64,000 nt of DNA from an uncultured Fastidiosipila sp. (lineage in GTDB: Bacteria > Bacillota > Clostridia > Saccharofermentanales > Fastidiosipilaceae). The stretch's first letter is position 1. Every line of letters begins with the position of its first letter. Location: assembly GCA_947253875.1 (NCBI GenBank), contig CAMYAM010000002.1:1-64000 (forward strand), written 5' to 3'. This document shows positions 1 to 9,029 of this stretch, in pieces. Position numbers and translations under genes: made by a program. The notes below the pieces were generated by a model. The model did no database searches. It was not told the DNA's origin and was given only the letters and a program-made list of their open reading frames with translations.

Positions 1-2075
1 GATGTCATGATTATTATAGTGTTACGGAAGTCTACTGTTCTACCCTGTCCATCTGTCAATCTACCGTCCTCTAGAACTTGTAGAAGGATGTTTAGAACAT
101 CTGGGTGAGCTTTCTCAATCTCATCAAATAGAACTACACTATATGGACGTCTTCTAACAGCTTCGGTTAATTGTCCACTTTCTTCGTAACCTACATATCC
201 TGGAGGAGATCCGATGAATTTATTCACGTCGAACTTCTCCATGTATTCCGACATATCGAATCTTACCATAGCCTTCTCTTCACCAAACATCTCGATAGCG
301 AGGGCCTTGGCTAATTCTGTCTTACCTACACCAGTTGTACCCAAGAAGATAAAGGATCCTGTTGGTCTTGAAGGATCTTTGAGTCCTAAACGACCTCGTT
401 TGATAGCTCTAGAAACACTCTCAACTGCTTCTTTCTGACCGATTACTCGTTTCTCAAGATCTTGTTCTAGATTTTTCAATCTTTCTTGGTCAGATTCATT
501 GATCTTGCTAACTGGTATACCTGTCCAATCAGATACTACTTCAGCAATATCCTCTTCGGTCAAAATATTGTGCTCAGTATCAACAGATTTTTTCCATTTA
601 GCACGCATTGCATTGAGCTCTTCTTCTAACTTCAATTCTTCGCTACGAAGTTTAGCTGCATTCTCATAATCTTCTAATTTTGCAGCTTCTTCTTTTTGAG
701 CCTCAATCTCTTGTAAGCGTTGTTCGATATCTTTAACCTCTGTAGGTTCTACAAAGTTATTTAAACGTATCTTGGAGCTACCCTCATCGATTAGGTCAAT
801 TGCTTTGTCCGGCAAAAATCTATCTGTTATATATCTGGTAGAAAGATCTATAGAAGCTTTGATCGCTTCATCGGTAATTTTTACACCGTGGTGAGCTTCG
901 TATTTATCCTTAATACCTTCTAGAATTTGGTATGTTTCCTCAGGACTTGGCTCATCGACTGTAACAGCTTGGAACCTACGCTCTAGAGCTTTATCCTTCT
1001 CTATAACTTTTCTATACTCATCAATAGTTGTTGCACCAATAATTTGCAATTCGCCACGAGCGAGCATTGGTTTCATAATATTAGATGCGTCCAAAGTACC
1101 TTCGCCAGCACCAGCACCTACAATAGTGTGGAGCTCGTCGATGAAAAGAATAATATTTCCAGCGGCTGTAGCTTCTTTGATTACATTCTCAAAACGCTCT
1201 TCGAATTCACCTCTATATTTAGCACCTGCCAAAAGACTAGTAATATCTATGGAGATAATTCTCTTATCCTTGAGGGCTTCAGGCATGTCTCCTGCCACAA
1301 TCATGTTAGCTAAACCTTCAGCTATAGCTGTCTTACCAACACCAGCCTCACCTATAAGGACTGGGTTGTTCTTGTTACGTCTTACCAATATTTGCATAAC
1401 TCTGTTGATCTCTTCGTCACGTCCAATAATAGGATCTATCCTGCCTTCTCTGGAAGCTTGTGTTAGATCATAACCATATTGGTCTAGAGTTGGGGTATCA
1501 GATTGTTCTTGAGAGTTAGAGTTAGAGTCCTGTCTATTGCCTAAACCTGCTCTAGGATTATTTGTAAAACTCTGTCTACGAATATTACCATCTGCATCTT
1601 GAGTTATGGTTGTACTGGTGAAGCTATCTGCATAAAGGCTAATGTAAAGCATTCTAGGATCTACTCCCATACTAGTTAACATTCTATATCCAACGCTCTC
1701 TGCCTCTCTTAAAATCGCACCCATGAGGTGTTCTGGCTCGACAGATTTAGAGTTGTTTCTATTAGCTTCATTTACTGCCAGCTCTATGACTCTCTTGGTT
1801 CTTGGGGTCATCATTTGAATTGCAGCTTCTACGTCTTCAGGATTAGTAATTTCGATATTTTTTGCTTCTTTACCATTGACTCTATTTAGAGCTTCTGCAA
1901 AATTCTCTGCAGTAATTCCTTGAGCATTCAAAGCGTTTTGGGCTCTGCCCTCTCCTTCTGCAAGAATACCTGCAATTATATGTTCTGTGCTTATATAATC
2001 TTGTGAGTATGTCAAAGCTGTTTCATAAGCTTTAGATAATACTTTTGCTGTTCTATCTGTATATCTTAGTATCAT
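1..2075 (-). CDS. clpC: ClpC, Hsp100 AAA+ unfoldase (3' end cut by window edge)
   Basis: The product is the ATP-driven unfoldase that feeds proteins to ClpP during heat-shock proteolysis in the cytoplasm. About 691 codons are visible, from an ATG at 2075 preceded by GGAGGAACGCTT. An N-terminal double Clp repeat comes first. AAA-1 follows, with a Walker A (GEAGVGKTAIAEGL) and Walker B (ILFIDELHT). A UVR-like middle domain (KLEDYENAAKLRSEE) comes next, which separates ClpC from ClpB and ClpA. AAA-2 then begins (LGTTGVGKTELAKAL, VVLFDEIEKAHPDV), and the reading frame leaves the window inside it. The gene lies 128 bp downstream of ctsR on the same strand, so ctsR-clpC is probably one stress-regulated operon. 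The UVR motif makes the ClpC assignment firm. Confidence 0.96.
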   Translation of the reverse strand, partial: MILRYTDRTAKVLSKAYETALTYSQDYISTEHIIAGILAEGEGRAQNALNAQGITAENFAEALNRVNGKEAKNIEITNPEDVEAAIQMMTPRTKRVIELAVNEANRNNSKSVEPEHLMGAILREAESVGYRMLTSMGVDPRMLYISLYADSFTSTTITQDADGNIRRQSFTNNPRAGLGNRQDSNSNSQEQSDTPTLDQYGYDLTQASREGRIDPIIGRDEEINRVMQILVRRNKNNPVLIGEAGVGKTAIAEGLANMIVAGDMPEALKDKRIISIDITSLLAGAKYRGEFEERFENVIKEATAAGNIILFIDELHTIVGAGAGEGTLDASNIMKPMLARGELQIIGATTIDEYRKVIEKDKALERRFQAVTVDEPSPEETYQILEGIKDKYEAHHGVKITDEAIKASIDLSTRYITDRFLPDKAIDLIDEGSSKIRLNNFVEPTEVKDIEQRLQEIEAQKEEAAKLEDYENAAKLRSEELKLEEELNAMRAKWKKSVDTEHNILTEEDIAEVVSDWTGIPVSKINESDQERLKNLEQDLEKRVIGQKEAVESVSRAIKRGRLGLKDPSRPTGSFIFLGTTGVGKTELAKALAIEMFGEEKAMVRFDMSEYMEKFDVNKFIGSPPGYVGYEESGQLTEAVRRRPYSVVLFDEIEKAHPDVLNILLQVLEDGRLTDGQGRTVDFRNTIIIMT

Positions 2076-2203
2076 AAGCGTTCCTCCTTTTTTGTTTGTG
2101 GTTTATTTGGCTTATTGATTTTTGGCTTAAGTTCTTCGCAAATTTAATTAATCAAATCTAATTCTAATTAATTTAAACTCATAACAACTTGAACTCATGC
2201 CCA

Positions 2204-2677
2204 TTAGTCTTCAAGATTCACCAACAGCTCCACTAGCATGTTCTTTAGTATTTTCATTCGTATTGTATCCCTTAAAATTCCATCCACTTGATCAAGACTA
2301 CTATCTGATATAGCAGCCATGAATAGCCTTGCAGTATCTGCATCCATAACATCATAGTCATAGAAATTTCGAATAAATATATCCGCTTGTTTCTGGGTTA
2401 AAGTCTCGCCCAAAGAGTTAACAGCATGCATTATATATCCTGCTTGATTATGGTTGGTATCTATCTTGTAAATCCTTATAGAACCTCCGCCACCTCTTCT
2501 ACTTTCAACTCTATACCCATTGCTACTAGTAAATCTTGTAGATAAAACGTAAGTTACTTGAGAAGGGACGCAATTTGCACGTTTTGCTAATTCTCCACGA
2601 GTTATTTCTGCAAATCCATTATTTGAATTAATTAAGTCCTTAATCATCGCTTCAACTATGTCACTTATCTTTGCCAT
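2204..2677 (-). CDS. ctsR: CtsR, class III heat-shock repressor
   Basis: CtsR represses clp genes by binding heptad operators and is released or degraded on heat shock. The 157-residue length is normal for the family. The N-terminal winged HTH contains the family signature CVPSQVTYVLSTRF (about residues 36-49) and the glycine wing SRRGGGGSIRIYKI (about residues 59-72). The C-terminal half matches the dimerisation and McsB-target region in length. The ATG is preceded by AAGGAGGAAGAG. Two CtsR-type operators flank its promoter (2762-2833), so it autoregulates. The next gene downstream is clpC. The usual partners mcsA and mcsB are not between them, so how CtsR is inactivated here is open. Confidence 0.95.
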   Translation of the reverse strand: MAKISDIVEAMIKDLINSNNGFAEITRGELAKRANCVPSQVTYVLSTRFTSSNGYRVESRRGGGGSIRIYKIDTNHNQAGYIMHAVNSLGETLTQKQADIFIRNFYDYDVMDADTARLFMAAISDSSLDQVDGILRDTIRMKILKNMLVELLVNLED

Positions 2678-2761
2678 CTCTTCCTCCTTGTATCAGTTTC
2701 AGTTTATCTGTTTCTTTATATGACTATTATAGTTCATTTAATGGAGTCTTGTTTGTATCTT

Positions 2762-2833
2762 TTTGACTTTGTCTGACATTCATTATACAAGCTTTAAAAT
2801 TGTTGTCAAGTACTTTTTTGACTTTCTTTGACA
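2762..2833 (-). promoter_or_regulatory. ctsR-clpC promoter flanked by two CtsR heptad operators
   Basis: On the minus strand, TTGACA (2804-2809) and TATAAT (2782-2787) are separated by 16 bp. Upstream of the -35 lies the direct heptad repeat TGTCAAAGAAAGTCAAA (2817-2833), close to the CtsR consensus RGTCAAANANRGTCAAA. A second, less perfect copy, TGTCAGACAAAGTCAAA (2762-2778), lies just downstream of the -10. Repression from both sides of the core promoter is the natural reading. Confidence 0.9.
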
Positions 2834-2861
2834 TTTATTTTTATATATTTTTTTAATACAA

Positions 2862-2887
2862 GAAAAGCAGCTCTAGCGCTGCTTTTC
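2862..2887 (-). terminator. Rho-independent terminator after the DnaQ-like exonuclease gene
   Basis: GAAAAGCAGC (2862-2871) pairs with GCTGCTTTTC (2878-2887) around a 6-nt loop. Read on the minus strand the stem ends in a short T-rich tract. It lies 15 bp past the stop codon of the upstream minus-strand gene and just before the ctsR promoter. Confidence 0.7.
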
Positions 2888-2902
2888 ACCCAAAAAATAA
2901 TC

Positions 2903-3829
2903 TTAATTCAAGCTATGAACCATCCAATCAATCTTTACATCTGCTTTGACATGGAAAGGAAAATTAGACTCACGTTCCTGTTTGTTTCTGAAGCACATTA
3001 AATTTATCAAAACTGCCCCATGTTCCAGGCACACAGTACTGTTATTTAAGTGCATACCGCGTTTTGCCGGCTTCCAATTTTTTGTAAATTTAAGTTTAGT
3101 CTTGCAAGCAGGACATTGCCAATCTGTATTTTTTGCAATTTTTATTAGTTCTGAAGACTTACTAATATCATCAAAAATTAATTTATCCTTATAGTTTAAA
3201 TTAATGTCATATGAATACTTATATAACTCAGCAAAAAGTTCCTTAGGATTGGAACTTATTTTATCTTCTTTTTGTAAATGTCTAATTGTTCTTTGGAAAA
3301 TAATTGCTGTATACCAAGCATCATTAAGTGCCTTGTGCAATTCCTTTTCTGGTTCTATTTTTAAAAATTCAAGAGCTGTAGCTACGCTATTTTGAGTGTT
3401 TCTATCCTCTTTAGCTAAACTGAAAAATCTTTGTGCATCGAAAAAACGCATCCCTAGTGGCCATTGCAGATTATAAGTTGCTAAATTGGAAATCCACGGT
3501 CTAACATCATTATTACTCCAAGTACAAAAAAGGATATCATCACCGTATTGTTTACACCATTCCGTGAAATGCAAAAAGGCCTCAGGGAAATTGAGACCTG
3601 TTTTAAGGCTGGCATCATCTCTTTGAGTAACCTTTGCAACATGCTTATGTAGTTCATCAAAGAAATTAGCTTTAACATTGGTAGCAAAACTATCCAAAAT
3701 ATTTAATTGTTCATCTAAACGCCAAGCCCCTATTTCAATAATTTCTTCATTAGGAATCATGGTATTTTTTGATTTATTCTTCTTGTATGGATTAGCAATA
3801 TTCCACTCTAAGTCAAAAACTATATACAT
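2903..3829 (-). CDS. DnaQ/ERI-1-like DEDDh 3'-5' exonuclease with C-terminal Cys motif
   Basis: This is a predicted 3'-5' exonuclease of the RNase T/DnaQ superfamily acting on DNA or RNA ends. The Exo I motif is FDLEW (Asp6, Glu8). An Exo II-like segment, TWSNNDVRP, sits near residue 105. Exo III is HKALNDAWYTA near residue 165, giving the DEDDh set. About 100 residues follow the nuclease fold. They contain CPACK and a later CLEH, a spacing that could bind zinc. At 308 residues it is longer than KapD-type enzymes of about 200. No clear Shine-Dalgarno precedes the ATG, and the gene appears monocistronic with its own terminator. The substrate is not readable from sequence. Confidence 0.75.
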   Translation of the reverse strand: MYIVFDLEWNIANPYKKNKSKNTMIPNEEIIEIGAWRLDEQLNILDSFATNVKANFFDELHKHVAKVTQRDDASLKTGLNFPEAFLHFTEWCKQYGDDILFCTWSNNDVRPWISNLATYNLQWPLGMRFFDAQRFFSLAKEDRNTQNSVATALEFLKIEPEKELHKALNDAWYTAIIFQRTIRHLQKEDKISSNPKELFAELYKYSYDINLNYKDKLIFDDISKSSELIKIAKNTDWQCPACKTKLKFTKNWKPAKRGMHLNNSTVCLEHGAVLINLMCFRNKQERESNFPFHVKADVKIDWMVHSLN

Positions 3830-3936
3830 AACACTATGTTCTAATATTCTAAGATAAATCTTCTATAGCTTAGTTACCATTATCTATTATCTATATTTAT
3901 GAAGTAGTTAATTCTTTAAATACAATTATCCTCAAA

Positions 3937-4977
3937 TTAGTGAATGTATGAATAATATCCTGTTGCACTTGCAGATATAACTCTCTTATTGTATACAAAA
4001 GGTGAATAATTCCAACCACCTTCAGAGATTAGTATACTTCCATCTTCATAAACAGCTTCAACAAAAGCTACATGCATATTACCCATATAAATAGCAGCTC
4101 CTACTGCAGGAGTATTATTAACTACAAGACCTGCGGCTGCAGCTCTATATGGCCACGAATCGGCGGCACCTAGATTTGTTGGTAACGGACGACCGATTGC
4201 ATATCTCGCATTATATACATACCAGGTACACCAACCGGCACCATAGAATCCCGATCCTGGCTGAGCAACACTACCAACATATCCAGAAAGATTTAGATTG
4301 CCTGGAGCATAGTAATTATTAGTTGGTGCTTCAGTTGCTTGAGGAGTTGGTGCTGGTGTTGTTGTAGTCGTAGTCGGCGCCTGTGTAGTAGTTGTTGTTG
4401 TAGGTGTCTTTGTTGTAGTTGTTGTTGGCGCCTTTGTTGTTGTGGTTGTTCGTGCCTTGGTTGTTGCACTTGTTGTAGGTGCTTTTGTTGTGGTTGCTTG
4501 CACCTTTGTTGTAAGTTGAACATTATTCTTTGTACTTGCAACAGAAGATTTAACTACAGTTGTTGATTCTACAACTGCTCTAACTTCATTACTAATGATA
4601 TTGTCTGTATTATCTACATCATCTGCATTTCTATCAAGAAGGCTTGCAGAATTAATATCTGCTATGTGCTTATCAGCAAGCTTAGCTTCTTTTAGTTTAA
4701 TGTTAGATTTCTTTTTAGCCAAATCTGAATTTAATCCACCACGATTTATGCCATTGTCTGTAAGACTATCAATATCAGCTAAAAGGTTAATAGCTTCTTT
4801 TGTAACTTTCTCAGTAACATTTAATTCTGGAACTTCTTGAGTTTCTGCATCTACTTTACGTCCTGAATTTACTAAAATTGAACTTGATACTACCACTACT
4901 AAAGCAATAGCTGGAACAATTTTTAATACTGATTTAAGAGTGATTTTATTTTCTAGATTAAATTTATCTTTTAACAT
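3937..4977 (-). CDS. Secreted CHAP-domain cell-wall hydrolase with Thr/Pro-rich linker
   Basis: This is a predicted extracellular peptidoglycan amidase or endopeptidase. An N-terminal hydrophobic segment (about residues 19-37) acts as signal or anchor. A region without recognised domains follows. Residues of about 155-215 form a low-complexity TTTTKAPTTT-type linker. The C-terminal CHAP domain covers about residues 235-346. Its nucleophile is Cys250 in GWCTWYVYNAR and its histidine is His302 in NMHVAFVE, followed by SEGGWNY. The architecture matches secreted CHAP hydrolases used in cell separation. It has its own promoter (TTGACA-N17-TATTAT at 5134-5162) and a leader of about 150 nt. No strong Shine-Dalgarno is seen at this ATG. 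Confidence 0.85.
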   Translation of the reverse strand: MLKDKFNLENKITLKSVLKIVPAIALVVVVSSSILVNSGRKVDAETQEVPELNVTEKVTKEAINLLADIDSLTDNGINRGGLNSDLAKKKSNIKLKEAKLADKHIADINSASLLDRNADDVDNTDNIISNEVRAVVESTTVVKSSVASTKNNVQLTTKVQATTTKAPTTSATTKARTTTTTKAPTTTTTKTPTTTTTTQAPTTTTTTPAPTPQATEAPTNNYYAPGNLNLSGYVGSVAQPGSGFYGAGWCTWYVYNARYAIGRPLPTNLGAADSWPYRAAAAGLVVNNTPAVGAAIYMGNMHVAFVEAVYEDGSILISEGGWNYSPFVYNKRVISASATGYYSYIH

Positions 4978-5184
4978 AATTTAGGTTTTGAATCAGACAC
5001 GTCAAGGTTTATAAACCTCTAAGCCGTATAACTAAATGTCCTTTTTCAAACTCTCCTTTTTCATCTGAATTAATGTGTCACTTAAGTTTCACACTTCATA
5101 ATGTCCAATAAAAGATATTAAAACATAATAGTAATAATAACCTTATGTAATTTTTTTGTCAAAACTTTGTAATAATGTTTACAA
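4978..5184 (-). promoter_or_regulatory. Promoter and leader of the CHAP hydrolase gene
   Basis: On the minus strand, TTGACA (5157-5162) is followed after 17 bp by TATTAT (5134-5139). Abutting the -35 is the inverted repeat TTGTAA-N6-TTACAA (5167-5184), a possible operator. Within the leader, about 28-41 nt before the ATG, is the perfect 14-bp palindrome AGGTTTATAAACCT (5005-5018). I do not recognise a known riboswitch here. Confidence 0.55.
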
Positions 5185-5246
5185 TTTTTTCTAATTTTCG
5201 CAGAAGTACGGGCTTTTCGTTAATTATACTCTTTTTCTAAAATGTA

Positions 5247-5317
5247 AAAAAGCAACCTTGTTCTGAATTATTAGAATTAAAATTATCTTTATAATTCATA
5301 TTTCCAAGATTGCTTTT
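5247..5317 (-). terminator. Terminator downstream of rpoC
   Basis: On the minus strand, AAAAGCAATCTTG and CAAGGTTGCTTTTT form a long stem with one G-T pair, closed by a large AT-rich loop of roughly 45 nt. It ends in a T-run 24 bp past the rpoC stop codon. The loop is unusually long, but stem and T tract are clear. Confidence 0.65.
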
Positions 5318-5340
5318 CTTATAAGTAAATTAAAAATTCA

Positions 5341-8300
5341 CTAGTTAATTACTTTTTCTGAATCTGTGTCTTCTAACTCTTCAGCATCATGTAAGACATT
5401 TTCGAGAATTTCTTTGTTCTCTTCAATTACAGAAACTGGAGTTAAGTTTCTATAATATGCCAAACCTGTACCTGCTGGGATTAAAGTACCAATTATGACA
5501 TTTTCTTTTAGTCCAATTAGTTCGTCACGTTTACCTTTTACTGCCACATCTGTTAGAACTCTTGTTGTTTCCTGGAATGATGCAGCTGATAGCCATGATT
5601 CTGTAGCTAAGGATGCCTTGGTAATACCTAATAGGAGTCTTTCGCCTTCTGCGATCTCGCCACCTTCATTGTTTACACGAGCATTTTCTTCTCTGAACTT
5701 GAAGATATCTACAACACCACCTGTTGGTAGATCTGTATCTCCTGCTTCACTTACTCTTACTTTACGCATCATTTGACGACAAATAATTTCAACGTGCTTA
5801 TCATTAATATCAATACCGTTGTTGTTATAGACTTTAATAACTTCTGAAGTAATGTAACGTGCAACGCCTGCAACTCCACTAACATTCATGATATCGTGTG
5901 GATTGATTGAACCTTCTGTGATTAGGTCACCGGCTTCAATTGAATCGCCTTCTTCTATTAGTAATGTTGATCCATAAGGAACATTGTATTTCTTAACTTT
6001 GCCCTCTGCATCTGTTACTTCAACTTCAGTCTTACGTTTACTTGAGTCTTTAATGCTTACGATACCAGCTGTTTGGCTCATAATTGCTTGACCTTTTGGT
6101 TTTCTTGCTTCGAATAGCTCTTCAACACGAGGCAAACCTTGAGTGATATCTTCACCAGATAAAGCAATACCACCAGTATGGAAAGTACGCATTGTTAGCT
6201 GTGTACCTGGCTCACCGATTGATTGTGCTGCCATAATACCTACGGATTCACCAATTTCTGCCTTAGAACCTGTAGCTAAGTTTGTACCATAACATTTAGC
6301 ACATACACCGTGTTTTGCTTCACATGTCAAGACTGATCTGATCTTAACTGCTTCAATTTCAGTTAGTTCTACTTTCTCAGCTTTCTTATTGGTAATTAGT
6401 TTATTTGCGTTGCAAATTACTTCTCCTGTTTCAGGATCAATAATATCTTCTGCTGCATATCTACCAACAATTCTATCTGCTAAAGTGCTAATTACTCTCT
6501 TAGAAGCTCCTGAACCTGAAGTCAAGGCTGTCATTGTGACTGAATCTTCACTACCACAGTCAACTTGAGTAATAATGATATCTTGAGCAACGTCAACCAA
6601 ACGTCTTGTTAGGTAACCGGAGTCAGCTGTCTTTAATGCTGTATCTGATAGAGCTTTACGTGCACCGTGTGATGAAATAAAGAACTCTAAGATGTTCATA
6701 CCTTCACGTAGGTTAGACTTGATAGGAATTTCAATTGTCTTACCTGAAGTATCACTAACGTTACCACGCATACCTGCTAACTGCTTGATCTGTGACATAG
6801 AACCACGAGCACCAGATTGACTCATCATTGCGATTGAGTTGTATCTGTCCATGTTTACTTTCAAAGCTTCTGTAATGTCATCAGTTGTCTTGGTCCATAC
6901 TTGAATTGTAGCTTGTGAACGTCCATCTTCGTTTAACAAACCTCTTTGGTGTTGCTTATTGATGAATTCAACTTTTTCTTCAGCTTTCTTAAGGTATTCT
7001 TGTTTGACTCCAGGAACTTCCATATCGAAAACGCTAATAGAAATACCTGATTTTGTTGCAAAGTGGTAACCCAATTTCTTGATGTCATCCAAAATACTTG
7101 CTGTCTTTGTCAAACCATTGTAACGGATTAAGCGTTCAATAATATTTCCTAGTTTTGTTTTATCTACTACCTCATCGACTTCTAGATCAAACTCATGCTC
7201 AGGTACTGTTCTATCAACATAACCTAAGTTTTGTGGAATTATTTTATTAAATAAGAATCTTCCGTAAGTTGATGTAACTCTGTGGTAAATATTCTTACCA
7301 AACTTCTTACCACCATCAAAACGCACAGTAATTGTTGAGTGTAATTCTAGGTCACCTTTGTCATAAGCCATTTCTGCTTCATCCAAAGATGTAAATACTT
7401 TGCCATCGCCCTTGCAGTTTTCTTGGTCTAATGTTAAGTAGTACAAACCTAGAACCATATCTTGTGTAGGAACAGTAACTGGTTTACCGTCTTGTGGTTT
7501 CAAAAGGTTGGTTGAATGTAGCATTAAGAATCTACATTCTGCTTTAGCTTCTGCGGATAAAGGTACGTGAACAGCCATTTGGTCACCATCAAAGTCAGCG
7601 TTGAAAGCTGTACATGCTAGTGGGTGTAGTTTAATAGCTTTACCCTGAACTAATACTGGCTCAAATGCTTGAATACCTAGTCTGTGAAGTGTTGGGGCAC
7701 GGTTCAACATAACTGGGTGATCTTGAATAACTTCAGCCAAAATATCCCAAACTACGTCATCACCACGTTCTACTAAAGTCTTAGCTGTCTTAATATTATG
7801 TGCGTAGCCCTCCTCCATTAATCTACTCATAACAAATGGTTTGAACAATTCAATTGCCATCTCAGTAGGTAGACCACATTGGTGCATCTTAAGTTCAGGA
7901 CCGATAACAATAACTGAACGTCCGGAGTAGTCAACACGTTTACCTAGTAAGTTTTGACGGAAACGACCTTGCTTACCTTTTAGTAATTCAGAAAGGGATT
8001 TCAAAGCTCTGTTACCTGCTCCAGCAACTGCTCTACCACGGCGACCATTATCAATTAATGAGTCAACTGCTTCTTGTAGCATACGTTTCTCATTACGGAT
8101 AATGATTTCTGGTGCACCTAATTGTAGAAGTTTATTTAAACGGTTATTTCTGTTAATAACTCTTCTATATAGATCGTTTAAGTCTGATGTTGCAAAACGA
8201 CCACCATCCAATTGAACCATTGGTCTTAACTCTGGTGGTAAAACTGGAAGAACATCTAATACCATATGCTCAGGTTTATTTTCAGAACGGCTAAAGGCCT

Positions 8301-8994
8301 CCATTACTTCTAAGCGTTTTACTAAACGTACTCTTTTCTGACCTTTGCTTTCTTTAATTTCACTACGTAACTCTTCGGTTTCTTTGACCACATCAATTTG
8401 TGCCAAAAGTTCTTGAATTGATTCTGCACCCATACCAGCGCGGAAAGAATCACGACCAAACTTACGTACCGTTTCTTGATAATCAGCTTCTGAAATAATT
8501 TGTTTTTCTTTTAATCCAGTCTTACCTGGGTCTAAAACAATATAGTTTGCAAAGTATAGAACGCGTTCTAGTTGACGTGGAGATAAGTCTAGCATTAATG
8601 CCATACGACTTGGAATCCCACGGAAATACCAGATGTGTGATACTGGGGCTGCTAATTTGATGTGACCCATTCTCTCACGTCTTACTTTTGACTTGGTTAC
8701 TTCAACACCACATTTATCACAGACAATGCCTCTATAACGAATTTTCTTATATTTTCCACAGTGACATTCGTAGTCTTTTGCAGGACCGAAAATTCTTTCA
8801 CAGAAAAGACCGTCTTTTTCTGGTTTTAAGGTTCTATAGTTAATAGTTTCAGGTTTTTTGACTTCACCGTGTGACCATTGCAAAATTTGCTCAGGAGAAG
8901 CTAATCTAATATCAATGGACTCAAACTCTAAGTTTTCTTCCTTATCTTTATTTAATTTTTTGTTATCTCTCTCAACAAGTCTTAAATCAGCCAT
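5341..8994 (-). CDS. rpoC: DNA-directed RNA polymerase beta' subunit
   Basis: This is the beta' subunit of core RNA polymerase. At 1217 residues it is typical for Firmicutes, without the large insertions seen in proteobacteria. The N-terminal zinc finger is CHCGKYKKIRYRGIVCDKCG. The catalytic Mg-binding loop is NADFDGDQMAVH. The second zinc site is CEAKHGVCAKCYG, followed by trigger-loop and bridge sequences (SIGEPGTQLTMRTFHTGG). The ATG is preceded by GAAAGGAAAATAAATA. It lies 35 bp downstream of rpoB in the same operon and ends at the terminator at 5247-5317. Nothing unusual is seen. Confidence 0.99.
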   Translation of the reverse strand: MADLRLVERDNKKLNKDKEENLEFESIDIRLASPEQILQWSHGEVKKPETINYRTLKPEKDGLFCERIFGPAKDYECHCGKYKKIRYRGIVCDKCGVEVTKSKVRRERMGHIKLAAPVSHIWYFRGIPSRMALMLDLSPRQLERVLYFANYIVLDPGKTGLKEKQIISEADYQETVRKFGRDSFRAGMGAESIQELLAQIDVVKETEELRSEIKESKGQKRVRLVKRLEVMEAFSRSENKPEHMVLDVLPVLPPELRPMVQLDGGRFATSDLNDLYRRVINRNNRLNKLLQLGAPEIIIRNEKRMLQEAVDSLIDNGRRGRAVAGAGNRALKSLSELLKGKQGRFRQNLLGKRVDYSGRSVIVIGPELKMHQCGLPTEMAIELFKPFVMSRLMEEGYAHNIKTAKTLVERGDDVVWDILAEVIQDHPVMLNRAPTLHRLGIQAFEPVLVQGKAIKLHPLACTAFNADFDGDQMAVHVPLSAEAKAECRFLMLHSTNLLKPQDGKPVTVPTQDMVLGLYYLTLDQENCKGDGKVFTSLDEAEMAYDKGDLELHSTITVRFDGGKKFGKNIYHRVTSTYGRFLFNKIIPQNLGYVDRTVPEHEFDLEVDEVVDKTKLGNIIERLIRYNGLTKTASILDDIKKLGYHFATKSGISISVFDMEVPGVKQEYLKKAEEKVEFINKQHQRGLLNEDGRSQATIQVWTKTTDDITEALKVNMDRYNSIAMMSQSGARGSMSQIKQLAGMRGNVSDTSGKTIEIPIKSNLREGMNILEFFISSHGARKALSDTALKTADSGYLTRRLVDVAQDIIITQVDCGSEDSVTMTALTSGSGASKRVISTLADRIVGRYAAEDIIDPETGEVICNANKLITNKKAEKVELTEIEAVKIRSVLTCEAKHGVCAKCYGTNLATGSKAEIGESVGIMAAQSIGEPGTQLTMRTFHTGGIALSGEDITQGLPRVEELFEARKPKGQAIMSQTAGIVSIKDSSKRKTEVEVTDAEGKVKKYNVPYGSTLLIEEGDSIEAGDLITEGSINPHDIMNVSGVAGVARYITSEVIKVYNNNGIDINDKHVEIICRQMMRKVRVSEAGDTDLPTGGVVDIFKFREENARVNNEGGEIAEGERLLLGITKASLATESWLSAASFQETTRVLTDVAVKGKRDELIGLKENVIIGTLIPAGTGLAYYRNLTPVSVIEENKEILENVLHDAEELEDTDSEKVIN

Positions 8995-9029
8995 TATTTA
9001 TTTTCCTTTCACTCTAATTTAGCAGAGTC

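Noticed and set aside
4293..4566. Open frames rich in Gln/Arg or Cys over the Thr/Pro linker of the CHAP gene
   Set aside because: They are shadow frames of the repetitive ACT/GTT codon tract. Composition is extreme and there is no ribosome binding site.
4978..5130. c-di-AMP (ydaO) riboswitch before the cell-wall hydrolase
   Set aside because: None of the conserved ydaO blocks were found; only short palindromes are present.
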